Below, piece after piece: positions 38,372 through 47,616 of a DNA stretch of 64,000 bases; position 1 is the first letter of the stretch; each line of letters opens with the position of its first letter. Origin of the DNA: Pseudobacteroides cellulosolvens ATCC 35603 = DSM 2933 (GTDB lineage: Bacteria > Bacillota > Clostridia > Acetivibrionales > DSM-2933); contig NZ_LGTC01000001.1 of assembly GCF_001262605.1 (NCBI RefSeq), forward strand, positions 806,001 through 870,000, given 5' to 3'. The notes beneath the pieces were generated by a model. It was given only the letters and a program-made list of their open reading frames with translations. It was not told where the DNA came from and searched no databases. Position numbers and translations under genes: made by a program.

Positions 38372-39022
38372 TTAATCTTTTTCAATGAACTCAAGTATAA
38401 TTCCCAAATCTTTTGCAGTTTTATCTATTTCAAAATAGTCAGCATAATCAAACTTTTTCTCTAATAGCAGTTTTTTATCAGACCTAATATAATCTATTAA
38501 CGCTTTTGTTGATAAGTCATATAATCCGCCAAATTGCCTGAAAAACTTTAATACTGCTGAATTTACTTTGAATTCGGAAGGAATTAACCACAATTCACCA
38601 TCAAATCCAGGAGTTAGAAAGGTTTTCTGAGTTTTTGCAAATTCTTTTACCTCTTCACTGCTCTCAATATACTGACTATATGTTTCAGTATGAATCAGAT
38701 GTTTTCTGTTTAAAATATGTGTAATAACTTCAGAAGGCAATTTAATGTAGTGCGACTCAATATAATGTAAATCAATATTCGACCACCTGTAAAAGCCATC
38801 GTCAAAGAAATACGGACCGCCAATTCTTTTTTGTCTGCAACGAAATCGGCACCAGACAATACCAGGAGACCAGAGTACGCATTCAAATGATTTTAAGTAA
38901 CTGATAACTGTTTTTCTTTCAGACTCATTCCAAGTCAAATCAACAAATCCTGATAGGTCAAAACCATCTGGATTATCCTGACTGATACAATTATTTTCAA
39001 AAAGACTTTTTCTATTTATCAT
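38372..39022 (-). CDS. Hypothetical protein
   Basis: A 216-residue soluble protein that I do not recognise. It is rich in aromatic residues (CVLWSPGIVWCRFRCRQKRIGGPYF split around a VLWSPG motif), with a helical C-terminus (KALIDYIRSDKKLLLEKK). AAGGTG precedes the start. Only 13 bases separate it from the phosphoesterase gene, so the two are likely cotranslated. Confidence 0.55.
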   Translation of the reverse strand: MINRKSLFENNCISQDNPDGFDLSGFVDLTWNESERKTVISYLKSFECVLWSPGIVWCRFRCRQKRIGGPYFFDDGFYRWSNIDLHYIESHYIKLPSEVITHILNRKHLIHTETYSQYIESSEEVKEFAKTQKTFLTPGFDGELWLIPSEFKVNSAVLKFFRQFGGLYDLSTKALIDYIRSDKKLLLEKKFDYADYFEIDKTAKDLGIILEFIEKD

Positions 39023-39076
39023 TTTACACCTTCTTATAAATAAATGTTTATAAAATAGTAAAAATTAGTCTGAGTA

Positions 39077-39556
39077 CTATGAAATATCAATTCTTACAAG
39101 ATGTATTTTCCCTATATGGCACTTAGGGCAGTCGCTTTCAAAAGGACGATATGGCACTAAAAAAAGTAAATTAGTTATATCACAGTGAGGGCAACGGATT
39201 TTTTTATCAGGATTATTTTTAGGGGCTTTAAGTTTAAAATCATATTTTCCCCATTTTAGAAACTGTTTATATTCTTCATGAGAGTAGCCTGGTTTTAGTT
39301 CAGTATGTTTACCCCAGACTTCAAGGTTGGTAAAAACTCTTTTCTTATATTCCAATAAAATGATTTCGGACACAGTATCACAGTTTACGCAAAACAAGTG
39401 GCCACTAAGACCGTCTACGCCTTGTTTTACTCTATTTCCTAATAGATGACCGCAATATTCTATTTTACCGCTTTTGTTCCATCTGAATTCCCATGGCCCT
39501 GATGTGAAAAATTTGTGTTCACAGTTATTGCATTCAAAACAATAGGATGAACCCAT
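39077..39556 (-). CDS. Double zinc-ribbon protein of unknown function
   Basis: From Met 39556 (GGAG seven bases upstream) the protein has 159 residues. It holds CFECNNCEHKFF near the start, CVNCDT in the middle, and a C-terminal CPHCDI...CPKCHIG ribbon. The multi-Cys plan suggests zinc binding and possibly nucleic-acid contact. Its start overlaps the end of the upstream gene by 23 bases, so the two are coupled. Confidence 0.6.
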   Translation of the reverse strand: MGSSYCFECNNCEHKFFTSGPWEFRWNKSGKIEYCGHLLGNRVKQGVDGLSGHLFCVNCDTVSEIILLEYKKRVFTNLEVWGKHTELKPGYSHEEYKQFLKWGKYDFKLKAPKNNPDKKIRCPHCDITNLLFLVPYRPFESDCPKCHIGKIHLVRIDIS

Positions 39557-40139
39557 ATAAATCTCCAGTAGAAGCCATAATAATTGCACCTTGGCTCCAA
39601 CAAAATTTATTGTCTGTAATTTCCTCAATATCACTTACGAACCCGTATAGGTAATCCCATCCATGTTTATAACCGTCATCGGGAAAAATATGTTTTTTAT
39701 TTTCGGTATTATCATTAATAATTATTTCATACCTTACGTTACAAAAATCCTGCTTTTTCTCGAATGAGATAGGATTTATAGGGCTTTTCATTATTTGCTC
39801 TATAGATTTATTTATAAATTCCTCTCTTAAAACGCTGCTTTTACATGTTATGGTTGGAAAAATGACTTTTGGGTATTTAAGCCTTTCAACAGGGTTTCTG
39901 AATTTTTCTGAGTCTGTTTCAAAGTACCACTTGGTACGGCAAATATAATAAGTACCACCTAAATCGAAAATTTCCCAATGTATATAAAGGTGAGTAAAAT
40001 TGTACTTGAAAATTTGAATTAAACGTCTTCGGTTATTAAAATATTTTAAATGCTCCCTACAACCTTTTAAGATAATCATTCCTGCATTTTGCTCAAGTTC
40101 TCTATATTCATAAAATAATTGTGGACAATCTGCTGCCAT
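39534..40139 (-). CDS. Hypothetical protein
   Basis: The protein has 201 residues from Met 40139 (AAAGGA upstream), beginning MAADCPQLFYEYRELEQNAG. It shows alternating strands (FTHLYIHWEIFDLGGTYYIC) and ends QGAIIMASTGDLYGFILLF, a tail resembling SUKH-type or related immunity folds. No firm family. Its start lies within a few bases of the end of the frameshifted gene upstream. Confidence 0.5.
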   Translation of the reverse strand: MAADCPQLFYEYRELEQNAGMIILKGCREHLKYFNNRRRLIQIFKYNFTHLYIHWEIFDLGGTYYICRTKWYFETDSEKFRNPVERLKYPKVIFPTITCKSSVLREEFINKSIEQIMKSPINPISFEKKQDFCNVRYEIIINDNTENKKHIFPDDGYKHGWDYLYGFVSDIEEITDNKFCWSQGAIIMASTGDLYGFILLF

Positions 40140-40141
40140 AC

Positions 40142-40584
40142 TTATTCCTTTCGTAAGCCTATAATCATTAATATTACGTTCCATATACCGCTAAATGGTC
40201 TCCCTGCTTCCATCTGAATTTCAAACTCCTTATTTTCTTTTGTTATAATACCTAACCTGAATATATCACACTTAGGATTCATGTATTTAATTTGTGTTCT
40301 TGTCTCAATAATGTTTTCCAAGTCAACAAATAAAGTATTATTGTCGAGATTGGACCACCATAACTTATGTGTTGTAAGCAGTACGCAATAATAACCCTTT
40401 TATATGAAGCAATTAGTGGTTTTTCTTCTTCAGTTGATACTCCTAATAGGGTTAATATTTCAGCCTGCGTTTGATATGGAAAATTACAAAAAATCTTTGT
40501 AAAGTTGCCTTCTCCCCCACGTGATTCAAAATATTTATTTATTCTTGAAATAAATGAATTTTTAATTTGCCACATATTTACCAT
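40142..40584 (-). pseudogene. Frameshifted hypothetical gene
   Basis: Met 40584, or better 40575 (AGGATGG upstream), opens a frame with WQIKNSFISRINKYFESRGGEG and PLIASYKRVIIAYC. Near 40385 the sensible sequence passes to another frame: TTHKLWWSNLDNNTLFVDLENIIETR, split at this point, runs on to EAGRPFSGIWNVILMIIGLRKE and a stop at 40142. One base gained or lost explains it. The intact product would be about 147 residues. Function is unknown. Confidence 0.65.
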
Positions 40585-40611
40585 CCTAAATAGTCTATTG
40601 TCTTATTCCGC

Positions 40612-41124
40612 TTATTTTTCAAATAGTATATCTTCTATTGATATCTTTCCCGAACACACTTCCCGAAATGAGTGGGCAATTAATTTACAGTCATCATATC
40701 CTAAGTTACCTGAACTTGCAGCAAGTATTGGGTATTCGCCATTTATGGGGTTATGCCTCATATCAAATAAATAGTGATTACCATTCTCATCCATTGCAAA
40801 TGATACGGCATACTCCATGTACTTGGGAATATGGTAGGCTATATTAAATTCTCGAATCTCAAAAATATTAAAAAACTGGAAGTACCTATCACCATTTTCA
40901 AACTCTCCACCGTTAGAGTATTGAAGGAAACTAATATAACTATCTGGAAAATTTATCTTGGGGAATCTCCAACTGCAAGCGTTGCTTTGATGGCTTCCGA
41001 CAATCTCTTCAAGTTCTTTATCTGTTATATCATCATTCCAAGTGTTCAAAAATGCCTGGAATTCATGCTGAGTTGCAACAGGATTTTTTCTGTATTCTTT
41101 TTCAAATGCCTTACCCCAAATCAT
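40612..41124 (-). CDS. SMI1/KNR4 (SUKH) family protein
   Basis: A 170-residue protein with the SUKH pattern: an acidic helix EEIVGSH, FPDSYISFLQYSNGGEF, a central FFNIFEIREFN, and FAMDENGNHYLFDMR. SUKH proteins often neutralise toxins of contact-dependent or polymorphic systems. GGAGGA lies just before the start. No toxin gene is near, so its role is open. Confidence 0.82.
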   Translation of the reverse strand: MIWGKAFEKEYRKNPVATQHEFQAFLNTWNDDITDKELEEIVGSHQSNACSWRFPKINFPDSYISFLQYSNGGEFENGDRYFQFFNIFEIREFNIAYHIPKYMEYAVSFAMDENGNHYLFDMRHNPINGEYPILAASSGNLGYDDCKLIAHSFREVCSGKISIEDILFEK

Positions 41125-41153
41125 TTTCCTCCAAAGTCTTTACTTAAAATATC

Positions 41154-41651
41154 TTAATAGTAGAAATCAGCCAGTTTTTTATAGTCTACTTCAAGGGTTT
41201 CTCCGATTTCAAACCAAGCAAATGTTTTAATATAGAGGCTTTTACCTATTAATGCAGAAACTTCGTTTAGAAGGTTGCCAATGGTCTTGCTTTTATCCTT
41301 TATCCAACGCTGCTCCAGTAGACAGACATCCCTGATAAAGAACTTATTTAACCAGCCATTAACTGCTTTTTCGATTATATCAGCAGATTTACTCGTACAT
41401 AATAAAACTGCTTTGTTTCTATGGAAATCTTTTATGTCAGTTAAAACGTCCAGAGGAATGTCATTTTTACTTAAATATAACGGTCTTACTGCTGCAATAT
41501 GGAAAGATAATTCACTTATAAATGCTTTTATCCTATCTATATTGGATGTTGACAATAAATGTGTATTGCAGTCAGTACATTTAATTTCTATAAGTACACC
41601 TATTTTTCTGTTATTATGAACTCTTGCATCAATTATTCCTTGAAAACTCAT
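41154..41651 (-). CDS. Hypothetical protein, first gene of the minus-strand run
   Basis: A 165-residue soluble protein with a CTDCNTHLLS motif and a mixed alpha/beta pattern (AVLLCTSKSADIIEKAVNGWL). I do not recognise it. AGGTGA is upstream of the start. The next gene begins 29 bases downstream, so it probably heads the operon running to 36901. Confidence 0.5.
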   Translation of the reverse strand: MSFQGIIDARVHNNRKIGVLIEIKCTDCNTHLLSTSNIDRIKAFISELSFHIAAVRPLYLSKNDIPLDVLTDIKDFHRNKAVLLCTSKSADIIEKAVNGWLNKFFIRDVCLLEQRWIKDKSKTIGNLLNEVSALIGKSLYIKTFAWFEIGETLEVDYKKLADFYY

Positions 41652-42100
41652 ATGTCACCTATTGCTTTACGAAAATATACTGTTAATAAATATATTATCA
41701 TGTAAGGGTATGGTAATTCAAATACTATGATAATTGATATACTTATAATTAATAAGGATGTAAAGAGACATCTTAAAATAAGTAAAGACATATATATTTA
41801 TCTTATTGTCTATTATCTAATGTACCAGTATATGTAAAATATATAAGACTACAAGAATCCTAAAAATATTATTTTCAGTTTAGTTGGCAATTTACAGATG
41901 CGTGTTATGCTTAAAATGTAGAGATAAGAAAACAATTGCAGTGTGCATATCTACTATATTCACGACATTAAATCTACTTGAAAAACAATCCGATGTAAAT
42001 TTGACTTTTGAGGTAATACCCCCTATAATGTCATAAATTTTAAAGTACTGAACTGTGTTTGACACAATAAAATTATTAATAATACAAGAAAGGAAGATGT
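41652..42100. other. AT-rich divergent intergenic region
   Basis: About 450 bases of AT-rich DNA between the minus-strand operon and the small plus-strand genes. It must hold promoters for both directions, and TTGACACAAT occurs near 42058. I see no gene, tRNA or clear repeat. Confidence 0.4.
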
Positions 42101-42289
42101 ATGATGGTTAAAAAAGAAGATAATCAAAAAGAGATTAAAGTAAACCAATTCATTATGGAAAACTTAATAAGGGTGTGTGAGGCATGTAAATCAGCCGCAC
42201 TAACTGATGAGGAAGAAGCAGAGATAATAAGAAGGAAAGAAGAAATGTATAAGCAAAGGGGAATAAAGTTTCCTGTAAACAAGAAATAA
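42101..42289 (+). CDS. Small charged hypothetical protein
   Basis: A 62-residue, helical and highly charged protein with one CEAC pair (VCEACKSAALTDEEEAE). It has two candidate Met starts, 42101 and 42104, with AAAGGA upstream. It probably forms a unit with the gene beginning 17 bases downstream. Function is unknown. Confidence 0.45.
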   Translation: MMVKKEDNQKEIKVNQFIMENLIRVCEACKSAALTDEEEAEIIRRKEEMYKQRGIKFPVNKK

Positions 42290-42305
42290 AGAAAGGATGA
42301 TGAAA

Positions 42306-42689
42306 ATGTCTCCATTTAAATTTGAATACGAATTAGCAGTTAAACATGCAAGAAACAAGTTGGATAGAGAATATGCTCAAATGTTTGACAATTTAATTAT
42401 TCAATTATCTATTGAAGCCCTGATAAAGACAGATATAACTCAACAATATTATTTCTTTGAGGACGATGGATTTTATATAGACCATGGGGCAGAAATAACT
42501 GTTGAAGAAGCGATGGAAGAAGCAAAAGTTCATTAAATTGAACATGACAAAAATGAAGAAGATGAGGATGAAATTAAATATGAAATTTTTCAAAAGATTT
42601 GCAAAAAATTTAATAATGAGTATCTGAGTAATTTGGGTGAATTGCTTGAAAATATTACAGAAGAACAACTTGAAGAGTACGATTATTAA
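42306..42689 (+). pseudogene. Small acidic protein gene interrupted by an in-frame stop
   Basis: From Met 42306 (AAAGGA upstream) the frame reads MSPFKFEYELAVKHARNKLD and stops at TAA 42534-42536. The same frame continues for 50 further codons with a coding-like acidic helix (HDKNEEDEDEIKYEIF, LSNLGELLENITEEQLEEYDY) to a stop at 42687-42689. This looks like a nonsense mutation in a gene of about 127 codons. The upstream part may still be made. Function is unknown. Confidence 0.5.
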
Positions 42690-42818
42690 AATATTATCGA
42701 TAGTTTTAAGCCTGCCTTTGCTGTCTAAAGATTTTACACTTCTGATTCAATACTTTCACAAATAAAAATCTGGTAAAAATAAGGGAATTAAATAATTTAT
42801 ATTGCGACTAAAAAAGAC

Positions 42819-42847
42819 TTGAATGCTCTTTTTATCTTTCTTTATAC
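42819..42847 (+). promoter_or_regulatory. Promoter of the gene at 42896
   Basis: TTGAAT (42819-42824) and TTATAC (42842-42847) have a 17-base spacer and lie about 50 bases before the start codon. Confidence 0.55.
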
Positions 42848-42895
42848 TTTTCACTGAAACTTAGTACTGGAAAATAAACTAAGGAGGCATTCAAT

Positions 42896-43348
42896 ATGGA
42901 AAAATCGAACATGGAAGTTTATACCATGTTTAAAACTGAATATGTGACTATTGTAATACCCCGCAGTATAAAGTGTTTAGTAATAAGTGAACTAAAGAAG
43001 TATATTATGGTGTTGCAGACGGAATTTAAAATGACTGGGGAAATGTGTGTGTTGGAGGACATTGAAGATTCAAAGACTTTGTTTCTGCGTTTAGCCCTTA
43101 CTACTATAAAAGAAAACGAAAAGGTTGAAGTTACGATTAGCGAGTTTTTACTACTTATGAGCATGTTATACTGTAGCCTTTCAGCATTAGAGCGGTTTGG
43201 GAAAGTAAGTAACACTAAAATGGATGAGTATCGGAAACTGTATGAGAGTTTAGATGTAATTAGGAAAATGCTTGGGGAGAGCAGGATAGATGAGTATATT
43301 AAGTTTCAGCGACACTACAAGCAGGCAAATACAAATAGGATGCAATAA
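42896..43348 (+). CDS. Hypothetical protein
   Basis: A 150-residue soluble, mainly helical protein with one short hydrophobic stretch (ISEFLLLMSMLYCSLSAL). AAGGAGG is well placed before the ATG and a good promoter is upstream, so expression is likely. I do not recognise the family. Confidence 0.55.
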   Translation: MEKSNMEVYTMFKTEYVTIVIPRSIKCLVISELKKYIMVLQTEFKMTGEMCVLEDIEDSKTLFLRLALTTIKENEKVEVTISEFLLLMSMLYCSLSALERFGKVSNTKMDEYRKLYESLDVIRKMLGESRIDEYIKFQRHYKQANTNRMQ

Positions 43349-43442
43349 GTTGAAAGGGTATTAAGTTAAGGTGTTAATAATATCGAATAGGTGCAAATAC
43401 ATCAAAATGAAGGTCTACAAAGTCCTTAGTAAATGTTAAGGA

Positions 43443-43781
43443 ATGGTGATAGTTGTGAAGGATTATAAGGTTATTATTTCGGATGATGATAAAAAAGCGA
43501 TTGAAGGTCTTGGGATAAAACTTGAGACAATAATAGTAGCAACACAAAGGGCAATTTGGAGGATAAAAAGTGTCCGGGCTGATAGAGTAGATTTTATGGA
43601 GCGGTTTGAGGAAGATGGTAAGCCTTTCATTCTTCATGGGAACATTAGATATTACAGGAAAAAGGGTTATATATTAGAATTCCAAGGAATAGGTGAAATA
43701 AAGGCATTTTATAATCGAAAGACGGGTGAGGTACAATACTTTGGGGAGCAAGAGATAAGTGATGTAAGTGATAAGGAATAA
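43443..43781 (+). CDS. Hypothetical protein
   Basis: A 112-residue protein with a small alpha/beta pattern and many charged residues (VIISDDDKKAIEGLGIKLE, WRIKSVRADRVDFMERFEEDGK, FYNRKTGEVQYFGEQE). No recognised motifs. A terminator follows. Confidence 0.5.
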   Translation: MVIVVKDYKVIISDDDKKAIEGLGIKLETIIVATQRAIWRIKSVRADRVDFMERFEEDGKPFILHGNIRYYRKKGYILEFQGIGEIKAFYNRKTGEVQYFGEQEISDVSDKE

Positions 43782-43803
43782 GTTAAAAGTTTAATATATG
43801 TTT

Positions 43804-43833
43804 TAAAGGGCTATGAAAGTAGTCCTTTTTCTT
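43804..43833 (+). terminator. Terminator
   Basis: AAAGGGCTA pairs with TAGTCCTTT (one G-U) around a short loop, and TTTTTC follows. Confidence 0.65.
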
Positions 43834-44036
43834 TTATTAAATTTAATAGCAGAAAGAATTAAAATATAAGAATTTGGACCTGATTTTTCTTTTGCGGCCC
43901 GATAAAATGATTCTAAAAGTATAACATACATATGGTAGGTTCCCAAAAATGGATTGACACATTTTTGTCTATAAAATAAACGTATGTATGAGGAGTGCTA
44001 AATTGTGAACATTTTAGTCTGTAAGGAGTGAAGTAA

Positions 44037-44582
44037 ATGGGTCAAAGGAATTATGCTTATTTGAGGGTTAGTTGAGAGCCAGAGTTTAGCCAGACAGCAG
44101 GATACTTTTAAAGGTATGGGGCCCTTAGATGAGAGAGATATTTATATCGACAAAGCATAGTGGAAAGGACTTTAGTAGACCTGAGTACCAAGCATTAAAG
44201 CGTTCTATTCAGCGAGGAGATATCCACTTTTTATTTTGGTCAACATGGCATAGACGGATTTGAAAAATTGAAAAACCGTAATGAAAAGGCTTTGTACAAA
44301 ATGCAAAGCCTTTATTATTAGTCATATTTAATTATCTTGTATATAAAATCTTTAGATAGATTTTGGAAACAAAACTGATATTTTAAGAGAATAGCAGGGG
44401 CTTATTGATAATGACATTAACATGGTAGTTTTGGATATGCCTATATTGGATACAAGGAAGTATAAGCAGTTAGATGGTATTGGAGAGTGAGTTACAAGTC
44501 TTGTTCTACAAATACTGTCTTGGTTGGCTAAAAAAGAATTTCAGGAGCAGGTTTAATAGGGTAAGAATACGAGGAATAAATA
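44037..44582 (+). pseudogene. Dead serine recombinase (resolvase) gene
   Basis: ATG 44037 with AAGGAG upstream begins MGQRNYAYLRVS, the usual resolvase start. Shifted pieces follow: SLARQQDTFKGMGPLDERDIYIDK, then SGKDFSRPEYQALKRSIQRGD split between frames. After an interruption with a GGCTTTG...CAAAGCC hairpin (44295-44317), INMVVLDMPILDTRKYKQLDG and VLQILSWLAKKEFQEQV are found. At least four stops or shifts are present. It is a relic of a mobile element. Confidence 0.8.
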
Positions 44583-44605
44583 GCAAGTGTTATTTCTAAA
44601 TTAAC

Positions 44606-44634
44606 TTAGTAATTAGTAATTAGTAATTAGTAAA
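44606..44634. repeat. Tandem TTAGTAA repeat
   Basis: Four tandem copies of the 7-base unit TTAGTAA lie in the gap before the gene at 44706. Confidence 0.8.
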
Positions 44635-44705
44635 TAACTAAATTTTACTGTATAATTAAAGAAGAGATATCAAGGTGTAGACTTTAAATAATTGGGATTG
44701 TTTTT

Positions 44706-44957
44706 GTGAAAGGGCTATTTGCAACTATCAGGAGTATTTTAAACAGGAAAAAACATGAATATGAGAACTGGGCTATGGATTATATTGGTGCGTATTCAAT
44801 AATTATTCCAAAAACAGACTTAAATTACTGGATTAATAAGGGGTGGATAGAATCTCCTATGTTTAGGAACTATCATTATGCTCCTGGTCCTGAAGAAACG
44901 GTTATACTAAACAAACCTAAAACAATTACCTTAATATCAAAAAGGATGAAGTCGTAA
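44706..44957 (+). CDS. Small hypothetical protein
   Basis: An 83-residue protein starting at GTG 44706. It has a basic N-terminus (TIRSILNRKKHEYENW) and Trp/Tyr-rich middle (LNYWINKGWIESPMFRNYHY). The ribosome site is weak. It lies 27 bases before the next gene. Function is unknown. Confidence 0.45.
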   Translation: MKGLFATIRSILNRKKHEYENWAMDYIGAYSIIIPKTDLNYWINKGWIESPMFRNYHYAPGPEETVILNKPKTITLISKRMKS

Positions 44958-44984
44958 CGATAAGAATAGAGTAGGTGGGATGAA

Positions 44985-45692
44985 ATGTATATTTATAAGT
45001 ATCATTTAGGTGGATATTATATTGTTAAACCTACACAGAGGGCAGAATACATGAATAGTAGAGTAATACCTGAAACTATTCTATCAGTAAGTAACTGCAT
45101 ATGCGACGTTTACCCTGATATATCTTCTGTTTGGAGCACTTCTGAAAAAGAAAAAGATAAATACAGGCAGAACTTAAACACTTCAAACACTACGTTTAAT
45201 AATTTAATAGAATGGATAAATGATAAGAATATCTCTGGGGATTTTGGTTTTCCCCATGTTTTTAATAATTTAGAATCGGCCAGGGAGTTCTATTTGAATT
45301 TTCTTTATAACGTTCAGGACTTACTCCTTGTGGGAATAGGTTTGCCAGAAGAATATAATAATGAATTTATAGAGGACACAGGAATATCAAAAGAGACATA
45401 TTACAGTGTCGAGAAAAACGTATTCAATAAGTGCCTAATGGAAAGTAATGGTTCAGTTTTAGGTTTTGAAATCTTAGGTTATGAGATGGGAACATTTCAT
45501 TCATACATATGCAATAGCCTTGAGGATGATTATGATAGGGAATTTGGTTTCAGGTTGAACAGCAGCGGGTTTATATCAACGATTGATGAAGCAAAAAAGT
45601 TGGCTGAATATACAAATCAGGACACTGTAGGTGCTGAACCAGTACTTTGGCTTCCATGGGTTATTGTTAAGTATAATTTTAAAACAGTTTAA
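44985..45692 (+). CDS. Hypothetical protein
   Basis: A 235-residue soluble protein that I do not recognise. It contains LLVGIGLPEEYNNEFIEDTG and SVLGFEILGYEMGTFHSYIC, the layout of a small beta-rich domain, and ends EPVLWLPWVIVKYNF. TAGGTGGG precedes the start. It may belong to an immunity-type family, given the neighbours; this is inference. Confidence 0.55.
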   Translation: MYIYKYHLGGYYIVKPTQRAEYMNSRVIPETILSVSNCICDVYPDISSVWSTSEKEKDKYRQNLNTSNTTFNNLIEWINDKNISGDFGFPHVFNNLESAREFYLNFLYNVQDLLLVGIGLPEEYNNEFIEDTGISKETYYSVEKNVFNKCLMESNGSVLGFEILGYEMGTFHSYICNSLEDDYDREFGFRLNSSGFISTIDEAKKLAEYTNQDTVGAEPVLWLPWVIVKYNFKTV

Positions 45693-45754
45693 ATGTTCGA
45701 AATTGTTATCAGTCTTAGATTCGGCATGATTAAGTAAGGTAGGAGTTAAGAGTT

Positions 45755-46384
45755 ATGAGTGAAACTATTGAAGAAAGGTTATATTCTTTTAGAGTTGATG
45801 GAAAAACTGGGTTTATAAATAGAGCAGGAAAAATTATTATTGAGCCTAAATATGAAGGTGCTTGTGAGTTTTGTGATAATGAGGATTACACTTTTTTTAT
45901 TTCAAGTGAAAAGTTGGGCTGTATCGACAGAAAGGGAAATGTAATTATCCAGGCTCTGTATGATGAAATAAAACTATTTTCGGAGGAGGGACTTGCTGCA
46001 TTTTTAATTGATGGCAAGTGGGGCTTTATAAGTAAAGATGGGAATGTAATAATTAATCCTATATATAACAAAGTAGATAGTTTTGTTAATGGATTAGCAG
46101 GTGTTGAATTTGAAAAAGGTAAATGGGGATATATTGACTGCTCTGGGACTACTGTTATAGAGCCTGTCTTTGAACAGGTGTCTGAATTCTGGGACAAACT
46201 TGCAAGGGTCAAATTAGGCGGGAAATTTGGGTTTATTGATAGGTCTGGGAAGTTTATTTTTGAGCCTATATTTGATTCTGCCAATTGTTTTACAGGTGAG
46301 GATGACCTTTCAGTAGTTGAAATAGACGGTAAGTATGGTTATATCAACATAAATGGCAATTGGGTTTGGAAACCATCAAAGTAA
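45755..46384 (+). CDS. WG-repeat (KWG) protein
   Basis: The 209-residue protein is made almost wholly of WG repeats: GKTGFINRAGKIIIEPKYEG, GCIDRKGNVIIQALYDE, KWGFISKDGNVIINPIYNK, KWGYIDCSGTTVIEPVFEQ, KFGFIDRSGKFIFEPIFDS and KYGYININGNWVWKP. No signal peptide is seen. WG-repeat proteins are thought to be beta-folded binding modules; the exact role is unknown. Confidence 0.85.
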   Translation: MSETIEERLYSFRVDGKTGFINRAGKIIIEPKYEGACEFCDNEDYTFFISSEKLGCIDRKGNVIIQALYDEIKLFSEEGLAAFLIDGKWGFISKDGNVIINPIYNKVDSFVNGLAGVEFEKGKWGYIDCSGTTVIEPVFEQVSEFWDKLARVKLGGKFGFIDRSGKFIFEPIFDSANCFTGEDDLSVVEIDGKYGYININGNWVWKPSK

Positions 46385-46408
46385 CAAGTTGGCTAATTAA
46401 AATTTTAA

Positions 46409-46782
46409 TTGAGGGAGAAAAAATTATTACTTAATAAAAAACAAGAAGCATTTTTAAAAGCATTAAAGCAAATAAAGGATTTTAATATTGAGGCATTTTC
46501 ATCATATCTACATCCGAAATCTAAATGTGAATCAACTTTGTTAAAAAATGAATATAAAAATCTTCAAGGTAAGTTTATTACAGATGAGGATGTTGAAGTT
46601 TCAAAAAAGTACAGAATGAGTTAATCAAGAACGTATTATATGATATTATGGTGTTAATTGATGGATATGGAAGAATAGATTTTAAGGTAGATTTAATTGA
46701 TATGGAAAGTAAAGAATCTTTAAAAAAGAATATTCAATTACATGATGAATTTGCTGATTTTTTGAGTGAAGTTGAAGAATAG
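46409..46782 (+). pseudogene. Frameshifted small hypothetical gene
   Basis: The first frame (TTG 46409) encodes a charged helix (LNKKQEAFLKALKQIKDFN) and ends at 46624. From about 46600 the sensible sequence is in another frame: VQNELIKNVLYDIMVLIDGY through DEFADFLSEVEE, stopping at 46782. A one-base change joins them into about 124 residues. Function is unknown. Confidence 0.55.
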
Positions 46783-46861
46783 TTGGCAATACACAAACAA
46801 GGGTTGTATAGGCGATGTTTTGATTTAATCAATATATATCTTTACTTTGCATGTGAGGTGT

Positions 46862-47362
46862 ATGATGGATATACAGTTAAACAAGGAGTTTGCACAGAAA
46901 TTGAGTATTATGTTGCAATCACATTTGATATGGCATAAACACTATTATTTATGGTGTGATAAAATAATTGAAAAGTTTGAAAAGCCTCCATATTGGATAA
47001 TTGAACTATCTGTTACAAGATTTATTGGTGATGCAATAGACATTGTAGGCAGTTATGCAAATTCTGAACCATTTGAAAAATATAATAGTACGAATTTAAG
47101 TGACCTTTATATTGCTTGCCTATTTTTACGATATGAAAGAAGAGAAATTTCTTGGGCCACATTTCTAAAGGAAGCAGGTGAACATTCTGATGGTTCTGGT
47201 CAGTGTTCACAAGAGTGTGAGTATTTCTACCAGATGCTAAATGAATATGAAAATGTAGAATTTGACGAGAAAACTGAAAAAAAACAGAAAGTTGAAGTGA
47301 ATAATCAATTTGAGATGGTCATTAGTGAGGTTCAAGAGTTATATAATTACTTTAAAGTATGA
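46862..47362 (+). CDS. Hypothetical protein, relative of the gene at 47617
   Basis: A 166-residue protein from Met 46862 (GAGG upstream). It shows HYYLWCDKIIEKFEKPPYWIIELS and CQECEYFY-like residues near the C-terminus (GQCSQECEYF). The segment around CDKIIEKFEKPPYWIIELS resembles WADKIIETQEKIDYEIIEVS in the gene at 47617, suggesting a divergent paralogous pair. The fold looks all-helical. Function is unknown. Confidence 0.55.
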   Translation: MMDIQLNKEFAQKLSIMLQSHLIWHKHYYLWCDKIIEKFEKPPYWIIELSVTRFIGDAIDIVGSYANSEPFEKYNSTNLSDLYIACLFLRYERREISWATFLKEAGEHSDGSGQCSQECEYFYQMLNEYENVEFDEKTEKKQKVEVNNQFEMVISEVQELYNYFKV

Positions 47363-47616
47363 TGTGCTTAATACAAAACATGAGATTCGAAAACAGCAAA
47401 ATAGCAAAATAGACAGAATCACATGAGGGATTTCAAATAAAGAGAATTTATGGGATATATTTATGAATAGCGGAATTTATCTTAATCAGCACGATTATTG
47501 CCATCGGAGTAACAAAAATTGTACATATTCGAAATGTAGAAAATAGTCTTCCGGCACCGAACCGATACTGATACATGGGGATTAGATGGCTTCGGCATAA
47601 GAAGGAGATAATAAAT

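Noticed and set aside
44606..44634. Short tandem TTAGTAA units as a CRISPR array
   Set aside because: Units are 7 bases with no spacers; no cas genes in the window.
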